Assembly (NCBI GenBank): GCA_004194705.1
Contig: SADC01000852.1
Location: 1 to 64,000 of the forward strand
Length of the DNA stretch: 64,000 nt
Source of the DNA: Ditylenchus dipsaci
Taxonomy: Eukaryota > Nematoda > Chromadorea > Rhabditida > Anguinidae
Direction of reading: 5' to 3'
Part shown: one piece after another, positions 53,301 through 62,100 of the stretch
Position numbering within the stretch: position 1 is the stretch's first letter
Layout: each line of letters opens with the position of its first letter
Made by a program: the position numbers and the translations under genes
The notes under the pieces: generated by a model
Told to the model about the DNA's origin: nothing
Databases searched by the model: none
Seen by the model: the letters and a program-made list of their open reading frames with translations, nothing else

Positions 53301-53864
53301 AGTCATTTTTTCTAGTATCTACTTATTGAAAGTAAGCCATCTGGTCTTCCAAATACATGCGCGATCCAAATCACAAATTTAAGATTTAGGCCACCCTATT
53401 TGAATTTTTCAGAATTGGTCTTTATTCAAGGCTTTTTCAGACACTTCTCTTTGCCAGCCCGCCTTTCCCACAATCACAGAATCGCCTGTAAATACACTCT
53501 TACATGGAGGTAGGAAAATGTATTATCGATGCCTTAGTTGTATTTATCAATATTTAAAATATCAATATTAATTACTGAACAGTAGCTCTAATTCCTCGCT
53601 ACATTTTGAGTAAATATGTTTTCGTAAAATGACAATATCACTCAACCACAAAATTTTTTCAACCCAGGCATCCGTGGTATAATTCTGTGGAAGATAAAAT
53701 ATTGATTCATTAAATTTCCAGGCTATCCTCCGCAATATTTTCTGGAGCAGTACAACCAGTTCAACCAGCAGCAACAGCAGCAGCAGCAACAACAGCAGCA
53801 GCAACAGGGTGGTGGAGGAGCTGCTGGGACTGCAAACAATGGAAGCACAGCTCCTCACTTCTAG
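41302..53864 (+). CDS. Sox-like HMG-box transcription factor, 12 coding exons
   Basis: Nuclear DNA-bending regulator. Exons: 41302-41519, 44844-44920, 45215-45276, 45331-45390, 45453-45545, 46228-46246, 46297-46542, 49196-49318, 49366-49455, 50203-50268, 53441-53509, 53722-53864. All junction phases agree; 1266 nt gives 421 residues. HMG box at about 105-180: IKRPLNAYMIWTRQERKKIL, then GETWKAMSDKDKKPYFELAR and HPELTYAPSKKKGPKG. RPLNAYMIW replaces the usual Sox RPMNAFMVW, so the group is uncertain (Sox D-like at best). N-terminus is Ser-rich; Q8 at about 234-241 and Q14 at 390-403; C-terminus is Gly-rich. Exon 6 is a 19-nt microexon. Introns 1, 7 and 10 hold transposons. Start chosen as the first ATG after a plausible TATA box. 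Confidence 0.85.
41663..41839. mobile_element. Pogo-like MITE in Sox intron 1
   Basis: CAGTCGAGTCTCGATTTAAC and its inverse. TTTAACGTACCCC repeats five times near the left end. Left flank TA; right flank TG, so one duplication copy has changed. Confidence 0.85.
41925..42330. repeat. tRNA-like foldback with a nested hAT-like element
   Basis: The minus-strand tRNA-like sequence is split at 42103-42274. Loop arms GACCAATGTCTA and TAGACATTGG surround GGTCGCTGATACCAAATCTT. Related units are 48483-49105 and 50330-50600. Confidence 0.7.
42103..42274. mobile_element. hAT-like element built from GGCGACGAAAATT words
   Basis: Perfect 8-bp duplication ACCTGCGC at 42095-42102 and 42275-42282. Ends GGATGCAGTCGGTTTCGTCG and the inverse of CGACGAAACGGCCTGCACCC. 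It splits a tRNA-like sequence. Confidence 0.85.
42495..43190. mobile_element. Foldback element, copy 5 of the splice-donor hairpin family
   Basis: AGTACAGAATCCCCCCTGGC ... GCCAGGGGGGATTTTGTACT. The arms are unlike those of copies 1-3. Core at 42760-42900. Confidence 0.85.
42760..42925. repeat. Core hairpin with splice-donor-like ends, copy 5
   Basis: AATCATGTCTAAGGTAAGTG, stem GCCCCCTGCGCCTCCTTCGG with GGGCGCTTGGGGGC, and GCGCACACCCACATAGTTTAG. Confidence 0.85.
43372..43722. repeat. Foldback in Sox intron 1 (TTAGCGACACTTTTTGAA arms)
   Basis: TTAGCGACACTTTTTGAATT and TTTCAAAAAGTGTCGCTAA. The loop has no recognisable gene. Confidence 0.6.
43770..44575. mobile_element. Foldback with a Tc1-like transposase tail in its loop
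   Basis: Arms of about 215 bp: TAACTGGTGACCATAAAGTT and inverse, then CCTTTCCTTCCTCTTTCGAT and inverse. The loop (44000-44360) carries the transposase fragment below. Confidence 0.85.
44070..44229 (+). pseudogene. Tc1/mariner transposase C-terminal fragment
   Basis: Reads NSIAALKASLVREWDAVPQE followed by MIQNAIDAFPKRLRKCIEA and stops at TAA 44227-44229. This is the typical end of Tc1-family DDE transposases (…L..EW..IP…I..SMP.R…). The catalytic triad is absent, so it is a fragment. Confidence 0.75.
44960..45190. mobile_element. MITE with GCTACTGGAATATACC ends in Sox intron 2
   Basis: GCTACTGGAATATACCCC ... GGTATATTCCAGCAGCGCC. Similar ends occur at 6685 and 7376, 46830, 48050 and 57045. Confidence 0.6.
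47160..47400. repeat. Palindrome, copy shared with 38090-38340
   Basis: AAAGGGGCATGTCTACGCTA ... TAGCGTGGGCATGCCCCTTT, very similar over the full length to 38090-38340 although 9 kb apart. Confidence 0.8.
47396..47628. repeat. Palindrome-ended repeat, copy shared with 25278-25515
   Basis: AAGGGGCATGCCCGTGCCCG ... GCACGGGCATGCCACTTTAA. Interior shares TTCTCGAT...AGTTTTCTGCCTAGTTTTT with the inner part of the MITE at 25195-25662. It abuts 47160-47400. Confidence 0.75.
47672..47743 (-). tRNA. tRNA-like gene, probably not functional
   Basis: Minus strand: acceptor GGTGGCG/TGCCACC pairs well, D stem GTGT/GCGC, T stem GCAGG/CCTGC perfect. The anticodon loop would be CCGGACA, with C at position 33 where U is universal, and the T loop begins with G. 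So the fold is good but the molecule is atypical. Confidence 0.5.
48483..49105. repeat. Inverted pair of tRNA-like sequences with an insertion
   Basis: Plus member 48483-48567 (A box TGGCGCAGTGGATAAGCG, B box GGTTCAATCCC); minus member 49015-49100 (GGTTCGATCC on the minus strand). Joined by GGCTTGATTGACCAATGTG and its inverse. The right half of the loop, GTAGGGGTTATCCG ... AATAACCCCTAGAC, is a second palindrome. The element 48597-48917 is inserted in the left joint. Confidence 0.7.
48597..48917. mobile_element. hAT-like element built from GGCGCCGGCGC words
   Basis: Perfect 8-bp duplication CCAATGTG at 48589-48596 and 48918-48925. Ends CATACCTGCACGGGCGCC and GAGCGTGCAGGTATG. The sister unit at 50430 shows the empty target. 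Related in ends and words to 5218-6117. Confidence 0.9.
49690..49925. repeat. Inverted pair of tRNA-like fragments
   Basis: CCTAGGTCACAGGTTCGAAT at 49708 and its inverse ATTCGAACCTGTGACCTAGG at 49872. The B-box part is conserved; the A-box part is not clear. Confidence 0.6.
49930..50125. repeat. Dispersed repeat shared with 24110-24300
   Basis: See 24110-24300: the two share long identical stretches such as GATTTGATTTAAAGTCGCAT and a run ending AATGAGACC. Confidence 0.65.
50330..50600. repeat. Inverted pair of tRNA-like sequences (uninterrupted unit)
   Basis: Plus member 50330-50405 (A box TGGCACAGTAGATAAGCG, B box GGTTCGATCCC), loop with TGATTGACCAATGTGTGG and TAGACATTGGTGAAACAAGC, minus member 50525-50600. 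Same design as 48483-49105 and 41925-42330. Confidence 0.7.
50632..52372. mobile_element. Foldback in Sox intron 10 hosting a 1.2-kb MITE
   Basis: TAACATAAGTTCCAGGAACG and the inverse of CGTTCTTGGAACTTATCTTA. The MITE 50963-52180 sits between its arms. Confidence 0.75.
50963..52180. mobile_element. Large TA-flanked MITE of the CCGTATTTCCTCTAATA family
   Basis: CCGTATTTCCTCTAATAGAA ... TTCTATTAGAGGAAATACGG, TA on both sides. Inside each end GGGGCTTATATTAGAGG repeats 3-5 times with G runs. No transposase found. Confidence 0.85.
52439..53265. mobile_element. Foldback element, copy 6 of the splice-donor hairpin family (complete)
   Basis: Termini ATGGAATCCCCC and GGGGGATTCTAT. Arms contain AACTTCATATTCGTGTTTCT and its inverse, and AGAAGATGTTGAACATAG. 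Same arms as copy 1. It lies in Sox intron 10. Confidence 0.85.
52745..52915. repeat. Core hairpin with splice-donor-like ends, copy 6 (inverse orientation)
   Basis: GTGTCTAAGGTATGTGGATG, stem CCCCCTGCGCCCCCGAAGGG, then CACTCACTTACCTTAGACAT. Confidence 0.85.
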
Positions 53865-53869
53865 TTTGA

Positions 53870-54255
53870 TCCCTTCTCACTCACTCCCACTATAACTATA
53901 CTACTATATGCCCTCAACGCTTTGAGATCTATGTAAAAAATGCCTTGATGTCCAAGTTAACTACAAAAATAGTTTTAAAAAATTGAAAAAAATTCAATTT
54001 TATTGAGAAACTGTGTGAACTTTTTTAATTTTCATATTTCAGTTTGTGGAAGTAAGGTAGTTTTTGCACCTGTTTCTAAAGCTATTGTTCAAATAACGAG
54101 ATGTTTTGTCAGATTTTCGTATTTTGGTCTTGAACGGAATCTTAAATTTTTCTGTTTTTTACTGTTTGAAGTTCAAGAAATTTCCCGGATTATCTGTCAA
54201 AATTTGCCTTTGTAAGGATTATTCAAGTCGTCAAAAGGCCAGAACATAAATCTTG
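53870..54255. other. Region after the Sox stop codon
   Basis: Likely 3' UTR at first. No AATAAA was seen close to the stop, so the transcript end is unknown. Confidence 0.35.
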
Positions 54256-54256
54256 A

Positions 54257-55465
54257 ATGGTTGTAAGTACTTTCCCCCGTCAAATTATTCTTTTACCCCT
54301 TCAAATCGTAAAGATTTGTTTCTTTTGAGTATTTCTTAAACTTTTTCTTTCAATTTTTTTCAAGTTTTTATACCAGCATGTAGCCCGGGATCTATTGGGT
54401 TGCTCAAAAATTATCCGGGATATTTTATTAAGACTTATATTTTATCAATGTTGCACTCATATCTATTCTCTTTTCATACCCTTTTGTTAGCTCTGCATCT
54501 TCTCTTTCAAATGGCATATTAATCTTAGCTTGATTATTTTGGATAAGTCGCCATTTGGCTCCAAACACTTGTCAGGTCATTTTGAGAAATTGACCAGCGT
54601 TTTCATCACTTTAACTGGTCAAAAATTTTTTTCACGATCTAGCAACATCTTACAATCAAGTTGTAGCGCAGCTCAAGAGCTACAAATCCACTTTACAGAA
54701 TGATTTTTGGAAATCTAAGTGTTGACATATGGCTTTTTGGAAAAAATAGACTTTCTGAAAAATGGCCAAAATCCAAGTTATTCCAATTTTTTCAGATTTC
54801 GGCCATTTTTCAGAAAGTCTATTTTTCCAAAAAGCCATATCTCAACACTCAGATTTCCAAAAACTATTCTGTTGAGTGGATTTCGAAGCTTTTGAGCTGC
54901 GCTACAACTAAGTTGTAAGATGTTGCTAGATCGTAAAATCCAGAATTAAAATTTTGACCAGTTGAAGTGATGAAAACGCTGGTCAATTTCTCAAAATGAC
55001 CTGACAAGTGTTTGGAGCCAAATGGCGACTTATCCAAAATAATCAAGCTAAGATTAATATGCCATTTGAAAGAGGAGATGCAGAGCTACAAAATGGTATG
55101 AAAAGAGAATAGATATGAGTGCAACATTGATAAAATATAAGTCTTAATAAAATATCCCGGACAATTTTTGACCAACCCAATAAGTTTTCTAACGAGTTAT
55201 TAACTAACTCACTGAGATATTAAAAATTTAGAGAAAAAAGTCATTTTATAGACCAATTTTTGAACAATTCATTCCATACAAAGACTTTTTTCTCCAGCTT
55301 TTTGAAATCTCAAGAAGTGAGTTAATAGTTTGTTAGAAAGCTGAGATCCAGAACTACATTTGGTATAAAAATGTATGAAAAATTTAAAAACTTTTTGAGA
55401 TAAAACCAAGTTTTCAAGTTTGACGGGGTAAAAGAATAATTTGACGGGGTAAAACAATTTGAGCC
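54257..55465. mobile_element. hAT-like element built from TTTACCCCGTCAAAT words, with an inner foldback
   Basis: Flanks AATCTTGA and AATCTTCA are an 8-bp duplication with one difference. Ends match those of 14535-15381 (inverse of TTTTACCCCGTCAAATT). Interior 54490-55090 is a palindrome related to the 4850-6360 arms (CTTTCAAATGGCATATTAAT and inverse). Confidence 0.75.
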
Positions 55466-55950
55466 AATCTTCAATTGGCGACAATATGAAAATTTCCGAT
55501 GAATCATCTTATGCACGATTATGCTCTCTCACTGTAATCATATTTACTACTACACCTTATTGCTACTACTGCTACCTTATCCTCCTCGTTTTTGTTGTTG
55601 CTGTCTGTGTGCTAGAATTGATGAAGAATCTCTTGGAACAAACAATTGAAGCATTTGTTGTCTTAATCTCGGCACCTCTCTACCTTATATCACCTAGGTG
55701 GTGCAAAAACACGGATATTTTTGAAAAAAAATATGTAACGGGCTTCCAAACACCCATAAACTTTTTTTAAAAACTACAAAAAATTAACTTTTTAATCAGG
55801 CCAGTTTATGTACAAGCGGACTGGCCAGATTATTATTTTTGGAATTTTCGATATTTTTTAAAATAAAAATATCGACTTATGAATATTTTTTCTGATGCTG
55901 CCAGTTTACTAGAAGCTACAAAGTTTTGAAAAAGTAGCACTTAAACCTCG
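55465..55950. other. Interval without a recognised gene
   Basis: CTACTACTGCTACC-type low complexity at 55545-55580. The ORF 55459-55770 is hydrophobic but shows no family features. Confidence 0.35.
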
Positions 55951-55954
55951 GCCA

Positions 55955-56272
55955 CCCCTCAGTGAAATCAGCTTGAGGGGCCAAAGTCATCTTATTTTAA
56001 AAAGTTTTGACTGCATTATTTTTTCATCCAAAGTCTCAAAAACATTTTTTTATCGTTTTATACAAAGAAATTATGTGCGTGAAAAATTTAGCGTTAGTGG
56101 AGAATCGGTTCCCATTTTTTTCTTTTAAAAGTTAACAGGGGGACCAAGGCATATTTTTGAAAAAAAACAGCAGGGGGACCAAGGCAAAAATGGGACCGAT
56201 CCTCCACTAGTGTCAAAAAAATTTCAAAAAAATTCGCCTTGGTCCCCCAAGCTGAAATCACTGGGGAGCTCA
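55955..56272. mobile_element. Foldback with two GGGGGACCAAGGC motifs
   Basis: CCCCTCAGTGAAATCAGCTT and inverse; inner arms GAGAATCGGTTCCCATTTTT and inverse. The motif occurs at 56138, 56168 and, inverted, 56236. Confidence 0.7.
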
Positions 56273-56274
56273 GG

Positions 56275-57040
56275 TTTAATCGAGAGGGGTCTCAAGTCCA
56301 ATTTATCCGAAAAAAATTCTGTGTTATTTTGCGCCATCGTATACAACCACCATCACTATTACTACTATTATTTATGTTGTCTTATAAAGCTGTACTTCCT
56401 CCAATATATTGGCTATTATTGTTGGACTTGCTAGAGTGCTTCAGTTGCTTTTGAAAACCTCCATTGATTGAATATTTTTGTATTTTTGTTTTTGTGCGGC
56501 ATGTATAGTAGACAAAGGTATGCAATTATATATATTCAGAATAAGTGGTGTTTTGTCCCTTATCTTCTCACTCCTACTCCTCCTATAATTGTGCATTGCA
56601 ATGACTATTGCGCTCCCATTAATTATTATATTGATTGGGAAAGTAAAGAATAAGTAAAACATATTAGACCAACACTTGGATTTTTGCACTTTTATGCTTA
56701 ACACACTCAGAATGGCATTTTTTAAATCAAATTTTACATCAAAATGATTGTAAATTGAAATTTTACACATAAACGGTGAATCGAGAAAACTAAAATATTT
56801 TTCAAAACTTTGGTACTTATGTAGACAGCCTCCCCCCCCTAACTGTAGGACTAGGCAAGGATAGGCCAGCGTATGTTAGGACGGACTCAAGTATTTTTTT
56901 ATTACGTTTTTTGCTAAAAAAAACTTTAAATCCCTGAACAGTTCCATTGGTGAACTTCAGAGAGTTATTCTGTTCTGCTTTTTCATTTTTTCAGTGTTTT
57001 GTACATTTTAAAGTTATTAGAATCACAAAGTAAAAAAATT
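56275..57040. other. Interval without a recognised gene
   Basis: 56845-56895 repeats GGACTAGGCAAGGATAGGCC-like sequence also found near 20000-20050. No exon supported. Confidence 0.4.
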
Positions 57041-57325
57041 CGCGCTACTGTAATATACCCCCCCCCCCCCTAAAATCGACCTACTGTCATATCAAAACAA
57101 AGATGTTGAACATAGTTTTGAATACTTGGGCCTACCACATAAATAAACTCTGGTATGCATACATTTTTATCCATCCAGAGTCGCTTTCAAGCGATTTGTG
57201 TCTAAGGTATGTGGGTGTGCGCATCTCAACCCCAAGCCCCAAGCCCCCTGCGTCCCGAAGGGGTTAGAGATGCGCGCACTCTCTTACCTTAGACATGATT
57301 CCGAGAAGTACATTTGATCATAAAG
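57041..57325. mobile_element. Foldback, copy 7 of the splice-donor hairpin family (short)
   Basis: Left end GCTACTGTAATATACCCCCC; core 57150-57300. The right arm is nearly absent after 57310. Confidence 0.7.
57150..57300. repeat. Core hairpin with splice-donor-like ends, copy 7 (inverse orientation)
   Basis: GTGTCTAAGGTATGTGGGTG, shortened stem CCCCCTGCGTCCCGAAGGGG, then CACTCTCTTACCTTAGACAT. Confidence 0.8.
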
Positions 57326-57574
57326 GGGTACTCCGGGCATATCCAAGACGGTTTGTAGCTGGTGGATTGTTCCCATTTCTCTATGAAGGCATTCATACAT
57401 TCAGGTATCACAAACAGCCTGAACCATTTGAGCATAAGGTGTAACTACCTGGGTACCCAACACCTAAGTACCACTATCAAAAATTTTGGATTCTGGAGGT
57501 GGATACCCATTGGTTCCCCCACCCACTCTGAGAAATAATAGTCTTATAAAAGTTAGTTTATGACTGCTATTTAA

Positions 57575-57735
57575 AAACAAATGATGATTACTACTGCCAG
57601 GATTCAAACAGGTAACCTCAGAAATTTGAAGGGTGAATTTACCGCTGTTGATTTCAAGCCCTTCCTTCAAACAGTGTGAGCTGGCCACTGGATCGAAATA
57701 AAATCTATTGTGAATCAAAAAAATCGTCTGACACC
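57575..57735 (-). tRNA. Weak tRNA-like sequence
   Basis: Minus strand has GTTTGAATCC as B box. No full fold was found. Confidence 0.25.
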
Positions 57736-57767
57736 CCATGGGACCGAACTCAGGGTGTCGGCTTATC

Positions 57768-58511
57768 GAGGGGAACTTATTGGGTTGGGGAGCGGGTTTT
57801 TCACTAATTTAAAAATAGTGTTTTAACGACTTCTAAGTAATTTTTATATGCTCAAAACGATAAAAAAGTTATTCTCTAACATTTTTCCACACAAAAAATG
57901 GATTTTTTGAAAAAAAAATTTTTGACTAAAACTTGACTTTTCGCTTTGGGGTACCAAGGTAAACTACTTTATATTAGTGTATTCTACCGCGTTGTGGTCA
58001 CCGGAGCTTGGCAAAAAGAGTCTCTTTATACATACAGAGTCTTGCTCGGAATCATGTCTAAGGTAAGAGAGTGCGCGTATCTCTAACTCTCAAGCCCCTG
58101 CGCCCTCTTCGGGAGCGCAGGGGGCTTGGTTGCTTGGAGTTGAGATGCGCATACCCACATACCTTAGACACAAATCACTCGAAAGTGACTCTGGATGCAT
58201 AAAAATGTATGCATACCAGAATTTCTTTATGCGGTAGACCCCAGTTAACAAAACTATGTTCAAATTTCATCCTTTTGGGATATCCAGGTACCCTTTCAGG
58301 TTGGATTGTCTTGGGGGACCAAGGCAAAAAGTCGAATTTCGGTCGAATTTTTTTTTCAAAAAGTCCATTTTTTGTGTGGAAAAATGTCAGAATTTAACTT
58401 TTTTTTATCGTTTTAAGCATAAAAAAATTACTTAGGAGTCGTTTAAACACTGTTTTTAAATAATTGAAAAGCCCGCCCCAATTCAATAAGTGCCTATCGA
58501 GGTTCGACTGT
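57768..58511. mobile_element. Foldback, copy 8 of the splice-donor hairpin family
   Basis: GGGAACTTATTGGGTTGGGG ... CCCCAATTCAATAAGTGCC; inner arms TTTTTATATGCTCAAAACGA and inverse. Same arms as copy 4. Ends in a pogo-like terminus GAGGTTCGACTG-TA. Confidence 0.8.
58045..58205. repeat. Core hairpin with splice-donor-like ends, copy 8
   Basis: AATCATGTCTAAGGTAAGAG, stem GCCCCTGCGCCCTCTTCGGG / GGGAGCGCAGGGGGC, then GCGCATACCCACATACCTTAG. Confidence 0.85.
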
Positions 58512-58567
58512 AGAGCCAATTTGTCTATTTTTTCAAAATTTTGGTTTCTGACGGATTTTTTCCACTA

Positions 58568-58652
58568 CAGTCGAACCTGTATATGAGAGCACCTCTCGGG
58601 ACCGGCCAAAAGTGCTCTTATATCGGAGTGCTCTTACATCCAGGTCCGACTG
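58568..58652. mobile_element. 85-bp pogo-like MITE
   Basis: CAGTCGAACCTGTATATGAG and inverse of CTCTTACATCCAGGTCCGACTG. Left flank TA; right flank TT. Confidence 0.8.
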
Positions 58653-58735
58653 TTTTTAATTTAAAAGAGAGAAAGTGCCGCAAATGAAACCCTAAATTTG
58701 AATTTCAACGCATTCGTTTTTTATGCTAAACCTTA

Positions 58736-58924
58736 CCGTAAATTCTCTATCAATCCCCCTTGGGGATTATTTTTCAACCCCAAAAAATCGGAAAATTTTG
58801 AGATCGATTTTGAGATTTTTTTGGGCAGTCAACCAAAATCTCAAAAACAAAACAGATTTGTGAAATGTTTGCTCTAGGCTGAGATATGAGGTCGGTAGGG
58901 TGGGGATTAATAGAGAACATACGG
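58736..58924. mobile_element. TA-flanked MITE, uninterrupted relative of 28597-30262
   Basis: CCGTAAATTCTCTATCAATC ... GATTAATAGAGAACATACGG, TA on both sides. It serves as the empty-site reference for the LINE insertion. Confidence 0.85.
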
Positions 58925-59189
58925 TATATCCTTTTTTCAATTCTGTGAGCTGATGCACTACTTGGAATGTCAGGGTTTGCTCACGTTTGTTTGGATAGAA
59001 TTATTTATTTTTTGTAAAATATGAAATGGAAAGACAAACCACGCTCACAAAAAACTAAAAATGTAGTTCAAACGAAAGGGTGTATTTGTTCGTTTTGAAT
59101 GGGTAAGACCACCAAAGAACCGCCAATATTGTGGAAATCTGATAGCGCTAACTGACTAAATACAGTGCCAATTCATCACTACCTCACAA

Positions 59190-62100
59190 ATGGAGACCAA
59201 CTTGAGGCAGCCCCAATCCAAATACAAACTTTACCCATTGTTACAAAAAGCGGAACTGTCAGAGAAGTGCATGGAATTGCTCAATGAGGTTTTTTTTCAA
59301 GATATCAGGATTGGTACATCAAAAAAATAACTCTTGTGTGCTACAGGAATGGCCGAGAAGTTTGAGCCAAAGAAGGATTAGTTTGGAAAAATCACTTAAT
59401 CACCGACCTCCAATGTCACTGGTTATGATGGATGAAGAAACCAATAGTTTGATTGGGCATGCAAGGTGAGTTTTGAAAATTTTGTTTGAAATATGGCTGG
59501 TTAACTTGTCCAAGCCATCCAGTTTATTGCAAAGACTGTAATTGAATAGAGAGAGATAGACTGTTTTGAAACCCATAACTAGCTATGACCAGAAGACTAG
59601 GTGCACCGAAGTTGGCCTTAGACTAGAAAAAAACCAGAAAGTGGAAATCAAAGTGCATGATGAGTCAAAAATAGCAAAACCCAAAAGGCTGGTCCACAAA
59701 TTACGCGTTTTTAACACACTAGTTGTTCCACACCTCATGCAAAACAAAAAATTTTTGCTTTTTAGACAATCTTTTCCGCACCATAAATATATAATCAGCA
59801 GTAAAGTAAGATCCGAGCAAAAACAGATCAGCAATTTAAAAGTGATTTTTAAAACGGTTGACTGAATTCAGATGTTCCCAGGAAAAGGCTCTCGTAATTT
59901 CTTAGTCCAAAAGTTTATTGCGTAACGCTTCAACATCCTAAAACAACTGGTTAAACGAATTCGTGAAACAATTTATATCTTTTTAAAGTAGATAACTTTA
60001 GCTGGACATCAAGCAATTTTAAGTCTTCATCACTCAATTAAAACCAGTAATCAATGTCGATTTTGGAAGTAAGATCCTCACATCTTCTACTTTTCTGAGG
60101 GGATGTTATATATAGTCAACTGTACTTGGTTATGTGTACAAGTTTAGGTTGTGTCCAATGCCGAACGACCAAAAAGGATGTTGGGTTGAGTAAGTGTGGT
60201 GAAAAACTCAAAAAAATTGATAACACACAAGAATTTCAGATCAGTTATTGTGTGCCGGTCGCACAGAAACCTCGGCTTAGGTCGTTTGATCATGGAACTG
60301 GTGGAAGAGGAGGCCAAAAAATACAATTACACCAAGGTTTTCACTACAAACTTTGATATCAAAGTTCGGCAAAGAGGAGGCAATTTTCTGACATTCTGGG
60401 GCGAATTCGGACATTTTTTTCAAATTCGCGCCTTCTCTTTAGCATTTTTTCTCGTGTTGTTTGGCTCGACTTGGGATTGGGGAGTTGAGACGCCCGTTGA
60501 GACATTCAAAGGATACAAAAAACTGTTAGTGAAATAGCAAATATCAAATTGCTGAAATTCACCACCTTATTAAATATTTCCAGAACGTTTTTTTAGGGCA
60601 AAGCTTTTGCTTGCTGCTAAAATACTTTTTTCTGCTCTCAAAAAACTTTTTTGCTGCAAATATTGTTTTGCTTCACATGCCTTCTTCGCAGCATTTTTCA
60701 CTAGAAATTTCAATTATTATACATATTTCGCGGTCAATTCGTCCACGGTTAATTCGTGCACTCGTAAATTCGTTCACACGTCAATTCGTCTACAGGTCAA
60801 TCAATCCCACTTTCGAAACCGAGATAGTTGCTTATTATTCCAGTGGGGTCCGGCTGGGCAACTTGAGTACTGCCTGTAAATTTCGCGACAAAAAACCGAC
60901 TTTCATATACACTGAAGTACTCGAGGCACTCTTCTAGGCATGATATAATTATTTATAATTATTTGTATGCTCAATCTGAATGATTCCCTTAATTTTTAGG
61001 TCGACTACCTGGTACTTATGCACTTCAGGGGGCAAAACTTATATAAAAACTTATATTTTAGTTTAATTTTTTTTCCAAACAATATTTAGAAAAGAGTCAG
61101 AAAATAGCTTTTATATCATTCTGAGCCTAAAACAATTATTTAGGAGATCTTTAAACACTTTTCTCAAATCAATATAGAATGCCACAACCCAATTCAATCA
61201 CCTAACACCCCCCCCCCCCCCGAAATGCATAAGAGCCGACTACCTTAAAGTGGGTATTGTTTTTTTCAGAAATAACCCAGGGTATTCAGATTCTAGTTAG
61301 TCAAAACGGGATTTTGGTCTCAACAAACTGTTTTCATCACACAATTTTGGGTTGGATAGCGTGGTTTATTCGTTTCTAAGAAAAACAAAAATTTTGTGGA
61401 CAAATTGACCGCAAAATATGCATAATAATTGATATTTCTAGTGGAAAATATTGCGAAGAAGGCATGTGAAGCAAAACAATATTTGCAGCATATAAAAGTA
61501 TTTTTGCAGCAAGGAAAAGCTTTGTCGTTTTGTTAATTATAATCAAAAATACTGAAATACGTCACCTAATTCTTTATTTTCCCTTATGAAAAGTTAAAAA
61601 TCACCATTTTCTGTACTTTTTCATCGAAAATGCACAGCCAGGTCGAAAATGATGAAAAAATCGATAAAATACACCGACTATATACAGGGTGGTCCATTAT
61701 AAACTTTTTTATTTTTTTCGCGTCTCGGCGAGATCTTTTTTTTAAAAGACAGAGCAGACATTAGCAAATCGAATCGTACTAATTAGGCTTGTCGACTCGA
61801 TGCGTCGAATTCGATTTTTCACGTCGAAAAGTCGAAAATTTTCGACGTTCGACTCGACGCGTCGATTCGAAGATCTTAACACGTGGCCTTTTGTCTCGAC
61901 ACGTAAAATTTCTAACTTTCAAAAACACGACTCTTCCTCCGTTGCAGCCGAATAATTATGACTACTAGCTCGGGGGCCGCCTGTCGGTGGACAGCCCTTG
62001 CCTTGGTCAACCTGCTAATTAAATTAATTAATCAAGCTGCTAAATTCTCTTCTCACCTACCTACTCTCCTGACAATCCTACCAACTCTCCTGGCTTACCT

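Noticed and set aside
53413..53509. Alternative Sox exon starting at 53413
   Set aside because: Joining to the previous exon would create an immediate TAA; the acceptor at 53440 keeps the frame.
41302..53864. TOX or TCF/LEF family for the HMG gene
   Set aside because: IKRPLNAYMIW and the box layout fit Sox better than the KKPLNAFMLY of TCF/LEF or the TOX box.
60337..60363. Longer NAA80 exon 4 ending at 60363
   Set aside because: The donor at 60337 joins directly to KICLSTEDKENFY, matching the family; the longer form inserts extra residues.
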